From contig CAKUUM010000008.1 of NCBI GenBank assembly GCA_934692905.1, positions 1 to 60,494 of the forward strand: a stretch of 60,494 nt of DNA, given 5' to 3'. A program made the position numbers and the translations under genes. The stretch comes from an uncultured Bacteroidales bacterium (GTDB taxonomy: Bacteria > Bacteroidota > Bacteroidia > Bacteroidales > Paludibacteraceae). How positions within the stretch are numbered: the stretch's first letter is position 1; the number at the start of each line of letters is the position of its first letter. Shown here piece after piece: positions 36,458-43,973 of the stretch. The notes under the pieces are model-generated. The model saw only the letters and a list, made by a program, of their open reading frames with translations, ran no database searches and had not been told where the DNA came from.

Positions 36458-39028
36458 ATGTCCTCCTATTTGTCCCGTCTGGCTCAGACCTTTGCCCGCG
36501 AAGTCGGCTCCTCCCTGCCGCAATATACCTTTGTCTTCCCCAACCACCGCGCGGGGCTTTTCTTCCGCAAATACCTCTCCCAAGCGCTTAACAAACCTGT
36601 TTTCTCGCCCGAGGTACTGACCATCAACGAGTGCTTTGCCCAACTCACAGACCTGCGTCTCGCCGACCAACTCACCCTTCTCGTGCGCCTCTACGACCTC
36701 TACCGCCACCAGCGACCTGATGCCGAGCCCGTCGAGCAGTTCCTCTATTGGGGCAAGATGATGCTCTCCGACTTCTCCGAGATAGACAACCACCTCATCC
36801 CCAACGTGGAAGCCCTGTTCTATGCCGTACGCGATTTGCATGACATAGACGACCGTTTCCGCTATCTTACTGACAACCAGCGCGATGCCATTCGGCGCTT
36901 CTGGGGCGAGTTCCTCACCTCCGAGGCGCACCATCCCGACAGCACCATGCACCCCCATTTTCTCCGCACGTGGCAGTTACTCTACCCCCTCTATTCCGAC
37001 TTGCGGCACACCCTCTTGGCGGACGGACTGGCATACGACGGCTTGCTCCACCGCGAGGTGATAGAGCACTTCGGTTCCATTGATACACAGCGGCTGCGTC
37101 CGCATTATGTCTTTGTCGGATTCAACGCCCTCACCGAGTCCGAGCGCCAACTCATGCTTCACCTGCAGGCACTCGGGCGGGCGGATTTCTATTTCGACTA
37201 CGAGAACTCCCGCCTGCGTGACCCCGAGAACCGCGCCTCCCTCTTCATGGCTGATAATCAGCGTCTTTTTCGTTCCCGCTACACGTTGCCCGAGTCCGGC
37301 AATACGCAAGCCCCCGAGTGCCGTCTCATCTCCGTACCCTCCACCATTGCCGAGGCACACGAGGTGCACCATATTCTTAAAGACCTCTACACCGATGCCC
37401 GTAACATCGACTTCACCCGCACTGCAGTTGTCCTGCCCGACGAACAACTGCTCATACCCCTTCTCGACTGCTTCCCGCAGGAAGTGGAGAAAATCAACGT
37501 CACCATGGGCTATCCGCTCCGCGCCACGTCGCTCTACATGCCTGTGGCGTACCCCGAGCAGTTCCTCTCCCCCATGCCCGCATCGGCACAGGATTACATC
37601 GCGCAAATGCGTGGTTTGCTGACCGCTATGCGAACCGACGAGAACGCCGAAGGCGTCTATCAACTGCTCAAAGTATTGGACAAGATAACCGCTGTCCTCA
37701 CCCGCTACACGGATGTGCCTTTCTCTGTCGAGGCGGCGCAGCAGGTACTGCGTATGCTCACTATGGAGGCGTCCATACCCTACGTGGGGGAACCGCTCAA
37801 CGGACTGCAGGTGATGGGTGTGCTTGAGACACGCGCTCTGGACTTTGACAATCTGATTATCACGGGCTTCAACGACGACCTCTATCCGGGTCGCACACGC
37901 GGCAACAGTTTTGTGCCTTATGTGCTCAGAAAGGGCTTCGGACTTCCCACGCCCGAAAGGCAGGACGCTATCTTTGCATACAATTTCTACCGTATGCTCT
38001 CCTACGCCAAGCGCGTGTGGTTTATCACCAACTCCACGGCGGACGAGCAGCACTCCGGCGAAGTCTCGCGCTATTTCTACCAACTCCAATGGCAATACCA
38101 CGTGCCCATAGAGCACGAGACCGTGGTCAGCCCACTGAACACCCCCGCTACAAATAGCAGAGCGGAAGCACCCAAGACGGACGAGGTTCTCCGAGCCCTG
38201 CAGGACTATGCCCGCAAGGGTATCTCGCCTTCGGCGTTGAACCAGTATCTGCGTTGCCCAAAGCAGTTCTACTATCGCCATGTGCGTGGCATACACGAAC
38301 CCGAACAGGACGAAGAGGTTTCCGTAGCCGACACCACCCTCGGCAGTGTCCTTCACGACACCATACAACACCTCTACCAACCCTATGAGGGCAAGCCTCT
38401 GACCGCCTCCGCTATCGAAAGCCTGCGCACCGCCTTTGCCGCCAATACGGGTAAGGACGGACTTCTCGATGCGCTCAAAGGGGATATCCTTGCCGAACAG
38501 GTGGTGCGCAACTATGTCCGCAATATCTTAGACTTCGACCTCACGCAGGTGCCGCTGCTCTATGTGGCGGCAGAGCAGTCCCGTACCCGCTCTTTGCAGG
38601 TTCCCGAGGTCGGCGAAGTGCTATTCTACGGCAAGATTGACCGCATTGACGAGCGACAGGGCTGCACCCGTATCATCGACTACAAGACGGGGCACGCCGA
38701 CCTTGAGTTCACGGATATGGCACAGGTCTTCGACCGCAAGCGCAACAAGTCGCAAGTCCTCCAGACACTTCTCTATTGCTGGCTCACAGGCAACAGCGGC
38801 ACCTCCCCGCACATCTACCCTGTCCGCCGCATGGCTGACGCGGAGAATACGGAAACTGCTATACACAAAAAAGGTGAACTCTCCCTCACCTTCAGCGATG
38901 TCGAGCCCGATTTCCTCGAAGCCCTCCGCGACTTAATAGGGGAAATCTTCAATCCCGCTCTGTCTTTCCAACCCACAAGCGACACCCGCACCTGCGACTC
39001 CTGCCCCTTTGTCGCCCTTTGCCGATAA
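36458..39028 (+). CDS. AddB-like PD-(D/E)XK nuclease
   Basis: 856 aa. The N-terminal region (YTFVFPNHRAGLFFRKYL) is an AddB-type inactivated helicase lobe without a Walker A lysine. Middle helicase-like segments include LETRALDFDNLIITGFNDDLYPG. The C-terminal third is the nuclease: QYLRCPKQFYYRHVRG (first Cys of the Fe-S clasp), TTLGSVLHDTIQHLY, then catalytic GKIDRIDERQG and IIDYKTGHAD, and CDSCPFVALC with the remaining cysteines. This matches the AddB subunit of the Bacteroidota double-strand-break resection complex. The partner AddA/RecB-like helicase is not in the window. Confidence 0.88.
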   Translation: MSSYLSRLAQTFAREVGSSLPQYTFVFPNHRAGLFFRKYLSQALNKPVFSPEVLTINECFAQLTDLRLADQLTLLVRLYDLYRHQRPDAEPVEQFLYWGKMMLSDFSEIDNHLIPNVEALFYAVRDLHDIDDRFRYLTDNQRDAIRRFWGEFLTSEAHHPDSTMHPHFLRTWQLLYPLYSDLRHTLLADGLAYDGLLHREVIEHFGSIDTQRLRPHYVFVGFNALTESERQLMLHLQALGRADFYFDYENSRLRDPENRASLFMADNQRLFRSRYTLPESGNTQAPECRLISVPSTIAEAHEVHHILKDLYTDARNIDFTRTAVVLPDEQLLIPLLDCFPQEVEKINVTMGYPLRATSLYMPVAYPEQFLSPMPASAQDYIAQMRGLLTAMRTDENAEGVYQLLKVLDKITAVLTRYTDVPFSVEAAQQVLRMLTMEASIPYVGEPLNGLQVMGVLETRALDFDNLIITGFNDDLYPGRTRGNSFVPYVLRKGFGLPTPERQDAIFAYNFYRMLSYAKRVWFITNSTADEQHSGEVSRYFYQLQWQYHVPIEHETVVSPLNTPATNSRAEAPKTDEVLRALQDYARKGISPSALNQYLRCPKQFYYRHVRGIHEPEQDEEVSVADTTLGSVLHDTIQHLYQPYEGKPLTASAIESLRTAFAANTGKDGLLDALKGDILAEQVVRNYVRNILDFDLTQVPLLYVAAEQSRTRSLQVPEVGEVLFYGKIDRIDERQGCTRIIDYKTGHADLEFTDMAQVFDRKRNKSQVLQTLLYCWLTGNSGTSPHIYPVRRMADAENTETAIHKKGELSLTFSDVEPDFLEALRDLIGEIFNPALSFQPTSDTRTCDSCPFVALCR

Positions 39029-39055
39029 TTGTTTTCGAACAAAAACATAAAAAGA

Positions 39056-39086
39056 GAGGTTGCTTTTTGGGCAACCTCTTCTTTTG
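39056..39086. terminator. Bidirectional terminator at the island edge
   Basis: Perfect 8-bp stem GAGGTTGC/GCAACCTC. Plus side is followed by TTCTTTTG; minus side is followed by TCTTTTTATG. It separates the AddB-like gene (+) from the minus-strand genes of the accessory island. Confidence 0.75.
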
Positions 39087-39106
39087 TAAACGGTTGAAAA
39101 TCAAAA

Positions 39107-39442
39107 TCATTCAACCTCTGCAGAGCATTGGTGCCATACATACTGGCGCAACGTTGTATATTCGCTTTGCGCTTTGAATGCTGCCTGATCTGCCGCTTTT
39201 TTGCTCGGGTCTGCCAGGCGGGCTATAACCGCTTTTGCGACTTTTCCAAACCTTGTCTGATAGGCGATTTCAGCCGCGCTGAAAGGCGTGCTACGTTTAC
39301 CGCAAACCATTGAATAACAAGGGGTTTGAATCATCTCCGGATTCGATGTTGCTGCTCGTCTTACCATGTAGCAGACTTTACTCTTTTTGGATAATTTCCC
39401 CGAAACTGATTTTACGGGGTCGATGTAAATAATTTTTGCCAT
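39107..39442 (-). CDS. Small basic protein of unknown function (island)
   Basis: 111 aa, start ATG 39442 (MAKIIYIDPVKSVSGKLSKKSKV). Rich in Lys/Arg and Ala, with AEIAYQTRFGKVAKAVIARLADPSKKAADQAAFKAQSEYTTLRQYVWH toward the end, which looks helical. I do not recognise the family. Strong positive charge and position beside primase- and helicase-like genes suggest a nucleic-acid-binding role; this is inference only. It is the distal gene of the island on the minus strand and runs into the bidirectional terminator. Confidence 0.65.
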   Translation of the reverse strand: MAKIIYIDPVKSVSGKLSKKSKVCYMVRRAATSNPEMIQTPCYSMVCGKRSTPFSAAEIAYQTRFGKVAKAVIARLADPSKKAADQAAFKAQSEYTTLRQYVWHQCSAEVE

Positions 39443-39566
39443 GTTTTTAATAGTATTTTTTTATTGGCTTATTTTTTGCCTAAGGCATTGTGCCATAGTG
39501 CTTTGTGTGTAACAGGTCTTTCTTTTTAGTCGCGACCTTGCGACTGGGGCGGGGTACCACCACCCC

Positions 39567-39598
39567 AAAAAGTGTTAATTGTGTTAATTGTGTTAGTG
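39567..39598. repeat. Iteron-like GTGTTAATT repeats, left cluster
   Basis: AAAAAGTGTTAATT followed by a second exact GTGTTAATT (39572-39580 and 39581-39589) and a partial GTGTTAGTG (39590-39598). The same AAAAGTGTTAA core occurs at the other end of the island (43643-43808). A small hairpin AGTCGC/GCGACT (39528-39545) and GGGGT/ACCCC lie just left. Between here and 39665 there is no gene. Confidence 0.65.
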
Positions 39599-39665
39599 GC
39601 GGTAATGCGAGAAAAAACGTCCGAAGACTGACTGCGCCTGTTTACCATCAGCCACTACTACCTAA

Positions 39666-41315
39666 TTACAATTTGGTGTACGTTCCGTCCTGATTATCAC
39701 GTATTTGGCATTTTGATTTCTTTGACTTCGGGTTCAACCAACGGCTGAAATCCATATCCACACTACCGTCTGTTTTGCCCATCGCTACTCGTGTTGCAAA
39801 CACATCCTCACGGGTGAATGTCTTGGGCAACTGGTTGAAAACAGCAGTCGGACTTACCACATGCACATTGGCAGCATAGTTCTTTTCTGCTACCTTCTGT
39901 GCCTCATTGCCGAAGAAGATGGCGGCGTTTTCGAATACAAACTCGGCAACCCATTAGGCAAATTCAGCCGCGTTTTTCTCTGTTTTACTGTTGGTTATCT
40001 TTGCCAACGGACTTGTCTTGGCACACCCTTCGAGTAGTGCATACATCATGCCTTCCCTGTATCCCATCACCGCGGCGCGAAGACGGAAAGTATCCAAATG
40101 TTCGTTCTTGCCTTTTATCTTCAGCCCTGTGGTGTATTGCCATTGGTCGATGCTCCTGAACACTGCCGGGCAGTAGATCATGCCGCTTTTCCGTTCCAAA
40201 TCAGCCAATTGGGCATATATCTCATTCCGTTCTTCCTCTGTAAAATTGGGATATTCAGGGATTTTCAACGATACCTGTTTCGGCATCATTATCGTTGCAA
40301 AACGACAAGCCAAACCACCAGCCACTTGCCTGTACCCCAGGTATTCGCGCACATCCGCCGTTGCACCCGCATACAACAGGTTGATATTCACATGCCCCGA
40401 AAAATTGACTGCATTTTCACCTGCCCTGTCCGTCGTCGTGATGACGTTGTCAAAGCCGTCACACAACAACGCCTTGCGACTTCCGTGTTGTTTTTCCGCC
40501 TCTATTACCTTGCTTATTTCCTCACTGTACATAAAGCATTTTGTCTCCTGGTTATACTTCATGCTGTTGCACATCTGTGCATTGGTCACGTCTATACCTA
40601 TTATCCGTGGTTGCGCCAACGGAGCCTTTGGCTTTCTTTTTGTCGAAGCGGTACGCTTCACATCGGCATTGTATTTGTCTTTTGCCGCGCGGATCAGAGT
40701 GTCTTTTGCTCGAATAGGTTCGAGAAGGAACTCGTTGATTTTTCTCCAAAAACTCTTGTCACTTCCGCTTTCGCCGACGAACAACGAGAAAAACGTAAAA
40801 CTATGTGTATCACCGTTTTCACCCCTGCCGAAACGGAAACGAACCTTACCCAAATATACCCCGATAATGGGCAGCAATGCCATGATTAACGGAGCATGAA
40901 AACGCTCCTCGTATTTGCCTATCAACTGCTGAAAAAGTTTTGGAATAGGGGGTAAATTTTCTTTCAAATAATCTACATCCAGGTCCAAACTATCCATTGC
41001 CCGCAGTTGGGCGTCTTCCTTTGCTTTTGCCTGTGCCTTGAGTACTATGTCAGGTGTACGACGATTCAGTCTTTGTTTCAACGCACTGTCTATCAGTTGC
41101 TTACGTTCCTCTTCCGCCATACCATAGTTCGGCAGTGCGGAAAAAAGATTGTCCGCATTATTCTCCACATACCGCATGTTCTTTGCCATAGCGGCATAAA
41201 TCAGACTATTGTCTGCATCACTCATTTGTTCCTTTAGTTCTGTTTCCAAGTGGCGGACAAGGTCCTCCCACTTGTTGTTTGCGCTTTGCGCAGTTGTTGT
41301 TGTAATTTTTTCCAT
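39666..41315 (-). pseudogene. DUF3987 helicase-like protein interrupted by an in-frame stop
   Basis: One frame of 550 codons broken by a TAA at 39954-39956 (codon 454). Upstream part, 453 aa: a helical N-terminus, then DUF3987 features such as LPPIPKLFQQLIGKYEERFHAP, SFTFFSLFVGESG, FMYSEEISKVIEAEKQHG and NLLYAGATADVREYLG. Downstream part continues in the same frame (WVAEFVFENAAIFFGNEAQ) and ends with the usual DUF3987 tail: FNQLPKTFTREDVFATRVAMGKTDGSV ... WLNPKSKK. The P-loop reads GESGSDKS: the Gly before the Lys is Asp186, so nucleotide binding is doubtful even without the stop. DUF3987 proteins follow VirE-N primase-like proteins in Bacteroidota mobile modules, as here. Confidence 0.75.
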
Positions 41316-41327
41316 ATAATTTATTAT

Positions 41328-42455
41328 TTATAATGTATTTATTTTGTTACTATTCAATTTTGCTCTTTTTTGTGCGATAGCCACTATCAATGGTGTCCGC
41401 GCGTATCTGTCCGCATGTTCGCAGACGTATTGGCATTGTGCCCACCTTTCGTCATCGTCCTTCCACCGCGGAAGTACGGCGTATAATCGCGCGGGATCGA
41501 AGTCCACCAAAGGTGCCACGTAAGCCCCCAACGTATTGTATGTATCATACCGCATCCCTACTTCGGGGGTTCCCGCGATAGTCAGGGCACCCACCAAACT
41601 CCGTACAACAGGCACTATCTCTTTCTGATCCTTCAACTCCAACTCTACGGATGTTGCTTCATCACTCTTTTTCTGATAGGCGGTTGATGGCATATTCCGT
41701 GAAAAATTTGCTTTTTTCTCTGCCTTGTCTATTTGGGCGAAGTGTTCGCCTATACGGCGTGCCTCTTCTTCACTCTCAAATGTAAGTCCCTCAAAATCAA
41801 TGCCTAGTATCTCGGGCGTGATGTAACTTGCCCTTGCCAAATCGCATACGCACTGGTCGTAGTCCTCTACATGGGCTGCCATTGCCAACCGTTTTTGAGC
41901 CATAGGGATACTTTCGTCCCACTTTCTTTCTGCCACCAGTCGTAGCCCACCAGATGGGGTCTCGTATGCCAAGACGATATTGTTTTCCTCTACCACTCCG
42001 CGGTCTTTCATGTCCTTCCATATTTTCTTGCCGTCACAGTGGTCGAAGTCACTCATTACCAAACCATTCGGGATGGCGTTTTCGTTGGTTCTGCGCCCGT
42101 CATTCGCAAACGCTTGGGCGTGAAAACAAGCGATTGGAAGTTCTTTTTTCAAGAGGTTATACTCCTTTTGGTAGTCATCCCCGCCAGAGGGGTACTCCTG
42201 CTTCAATAGTTGGATTTTTGTCTAAATATCCCATACCTCGTTGTCACCCCTGACTGCGAGAACGAAGTACGCAAGCGGGGAGCATGGACGAGGGATACCC
42301 CTGTATATCTTCTCCTGAACGCAGAACCGCGCTATGCGCTTGGGCTTGTTTTCTACCTGCCCGTTGTCGCGGACTTCTTGCTCCGCCTGCTGCCGAGCCT
42401 CTTCTTTCAATTGTGCCGAAATTTTTTCGGCGAATTTTTCTTCTAAAAATTTCAT
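41328..42455 (-). pseudogene. VirE-N (BT4734-type) primase-like protein with an in-frame stop
   Basis: A 376-codon frame with a TAG at 42222-42224 (codon 78). The part before it (77 codons) has a Glu/Lys/Gln-rich coiled coil (LEEKFAEKISAQLKEEARQQ) and ends GDNEVWDI. After the stop the same frame reads TKIQLLKQEYPSGGDDYQKEYN and then the VirE-N hallmarks: LLKKELPIACFHAQAF, LVMSDFDHCDG (metal-binding Asp pair) and AYETPSGGLRLVAERK (the SPSGxGLK position). This domain is related to archaeo-eukaryotic-type primases. The C-terminal half (TYNTLGAYVAPLVDFDPARLYAVLPRWKDDD) is the region normally following it. A shorter product from the TTG at 42206 could retain the core. Confidence 0.7.
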
Positions 42456-42494
42456 AATAAATAATTTTTATATATTCTTTTTACATATCATTTT

Positions 42495-42785
42495 TTATCC
42501 CTCTCTTTTGATTTGCCAGGCCGTGAGGGCATTGCCTGTACCGCCCGTCTTGGTGGTGAATATTTTGAGGTTGAACCACACGCGCAGTCTTTCCCCCACC
42601 TCTATCGCGAAACCCGTCGCGTAATCCCCACGCAGCGTGACTAACGCCGTTTGCGGATAGGTCTCCTCCGTTTGGATGATTATTTTCTTGGTGTAAAATG
42701 GCACACCTCCGATTTTGGATTCATGCGGCTCCAAATCGCCGACGTAGGTCACTTTCCCTGCGATTTCAAACTTTTGATTGTTCAT
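42495..42785 (-). CDS. DUF3127-like OB-fold protein (island copy)
   Basis: 96 aa (MNNQKFEIAGKVTYVGDLEP). It aligns by eye with the chromosomal DUF3127 protein at 54275-54676: GKV/GKI start, QTEETYPQTALVTLRGD against ETQEQYPRKVCFELFGED, EVGERLRVWFNLKIFTTKTGGTGNALTAWQI against DDVVTVSFDIESREFNGRWYTSIRAWRV. It lacks the acidic C-terminal tail. DUF3127 is an SSB-like OB fold, so a single-strand-binding role in the island replication module is plausible. It is the first intact gene of the minus-strand island and lies 39 bp before the VirE-N frame. Confidence 0.7.
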   Translation of the reverse strand: MNNQKFEIAGKVTYVGDLEPHESKIGGVPFYTKKIIIQTEETYPQTALVTLRGDYATGFAIEVGERLRVWFNLKIFTTKTGGTGNALTAWQIKREG

Positions 42786-42840
42786 TGCCTAATTTGTTTT
42801 TTATATTGTTATTTTATTTGCATCTTCTCTTTGGGTCTGT

Positions 42841-42849
42841 CCCCCCCCC
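42841..42849. repeat. Homopolymer C9 tract
   Basis: Nine consecutive C (G9 on the coding strand), 56 bp upstream of the island DUF3127-like start. Long G/C tracts are uncommon elsewhere in the window and prone to slippage; a phase-variation role is only a possibility. Confidence 0.5.
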
Positions 42850-43443
42850 GAGCGTCCGCGTTTTTTTATATCATAGTTTTATTTATATCATAATTATAAT
42901 TGTTTGTCTCCTTTTTTCAAGTCTCTTTTCGTTTTTTCTGCTTTTTTCGTACCCTCTCAACTTCTCCCAACTACAAACTCTCCACTGCACTCAACTCTAA
43001 ACTCTCAACACTTAACTTCTCTCCACTGCACTCAATACTCAACTTCTCTAACTCCTTTTTACTATAAATAGTATGTTTTCGCAAAAAAGTACACGTTTTG
43101 TGTATTTTTATACATTTTTTACTATTTCGGTTCGGGGCATAAAAAACCCGAAACCGTAAATTCGTTTCGAGAGTTTTATAAGTTATGTCTTTTATCGAAA
43201 ACTTTGTGTTGTTCATCTTGCTTGTGCCCGAACACATACTCGTCCCAAGTACCTGACGTGTTCCACAAGACTTATTGTTTCTTCAACCTTTTGTCTTCGC
43301 TATACTCCTACAAATTTCGTGCCAAACTTAACATATCGTCACATATTGTTAAATGCAACAACATAATCATTTACACACTGCCTATTTGACACACTTTTCA
43401 ATTTTATTTATTCCATAATTCATGCCTATATTAAAATCAGCTG

Positions 43444-43474
43444 CAAAGATACTACATAAATTTTACATATGCAA
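43444..43474 (-). promoter_or_regulatory. Promoter of the accessory island operon
   Basis: Minus strand: TTG (43474-43472), 20 bp, TATCTTTG (43451-43444) in ATGTAGTATCTTTGCAGC. It points into the island, but the first defensible gene starts 660 bp downstream, so the transcript would have a very long leader. Confidence 0.65.
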
Positions 43475-43641
43475 ATTTTGAAGTAACATTTTGACATTTT
43501 TGAGATATAGAAAACATATTTTAACATATTGGAAGATACATACGTTGTGCGCGTTCTTTAATATCTCACCCACACCCCATTTTCCCGAGACCTTGCCGAG
43601 AGAATGGGCAGTCGGTTATCCGCATCCCATCAATGCACAAA

Positions 43642-43808
43642 CTAACACTTTTTTCACTTTTAACACTTTTCAGGATGGGTACACCCTATATATAATATAT
43701 ATACTATTAATCCCCTACCCCTTAACCCCATACACAAAAGTATCTTCACACCCTCAAACTGCATGCGCACGCACCGCAAAAAGTGTTAATTATGCAAAAA
43801 GTGATAAT
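43642..43808. repeat. Iteron-like AAAAGTGTTAA repeats, right cluster
   Basis: On the minus strand AAAAGTGTTA (43670-43661) and AAAAAAGTGTTAG (43655-43643) with an intervening AAAAGTG. On the plus strand GCAAAAAGTGTTAAT (43776-43790) and GCAAAAAGTGATAAT (43794-43808), 18 bp apart. Same core as the left cluster at 39567-39598. Confidence 0.65.
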
Positions 43809-43854
43809 ACAAGCCGGACTCTTCCGTCGCTCGGACGTGAAAATGACACACCGT

Positions 43855-43885
43855 TTGCGTATGTCACAAAAAAGCAGTAACTTTG
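43855..43885 (+). promoter_or_regulatory. Promoter of pnp
   Basis: TTG at 43855-43857, 20 bp, TAACTTTG at 43878-43885 in AGCAGTAACTTTGCAGCG. Nearly identical to the initiator-tRNA promoter at 10791-10826. Confidence 0.75.
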
Positions 43886-43922
43886 CAGCGACTTTGTGGT
43901 CATAAGAATCGGAGTGCAATAC

Positions 43923-43958
43923 GGCACCCCAAAGTATCACGGGGTGCAACGGCACCCC
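43923..43958 (+). promoter_or_regulatory. Alternative hairpins in the pnp leader
   Basis: Three segments: GGCACCCC (43923-43930), GGGGTGC (43941-43947) and GGCACCCC (43951-43958). The middle one can pair with the first (10-nt loop) or with the third (4-nt loop), 7 bp each time, so the two stems exclude each other. They lie between the transcript start and the pnp ATG at 43974. PNPase is autoregulated through its leader in enterobacteria; a similar role here is inference. Confidence 0.6.
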
Positions 43959-43973
43959 ACAAACAAAAACATA

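Larger units (their letters stand above)
42786..43840. other. Long AT-rich non-coding region of the island
   Basis: About 1.05 kb with no convincing gene. It contains the C9 tract, T-rich runs (42850-42960), a pyrimidine-rich tract with the 20-bp sequence CTTCTCTCCACTGCACTCAA-like duplicated (about 42963-43045), a weak ORF (42971-43216, minus, MNNTKFSIKDITYKTLE...) whose C-terminal residues merely translate that duplication, a minus-strand promoter (43444-43474), and iteron-like repeats (43642-43808). Confidence 0.6.

Noticed and set aside
39528..39545. AGTCGC/GCGACT hairpin as a terminator of the DUF3987 frame
   Set aside because: No U-tract follows on the minus strand.
39666..42455. Stop-codon reassignment as in some gut phages
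   Set aside because: The two interruptions use different codons (TAG, TAA), and flanking genes use these as normal stops.
42971..43237. 88-codon minus-strand ORF in the island spacer
   Set aside because: Its C-terminal half translates a duplicated pyrimidine-rich DNA tract; no similarity recognised. Kept only as a possibility within the spacer entry.
43491..43880. 129-codon plus-strand ORF before pnp
   Set aside because: Low-complexity Thr/Pro/Tyr content, covers iteron repeats and the pnp promoter; no family.
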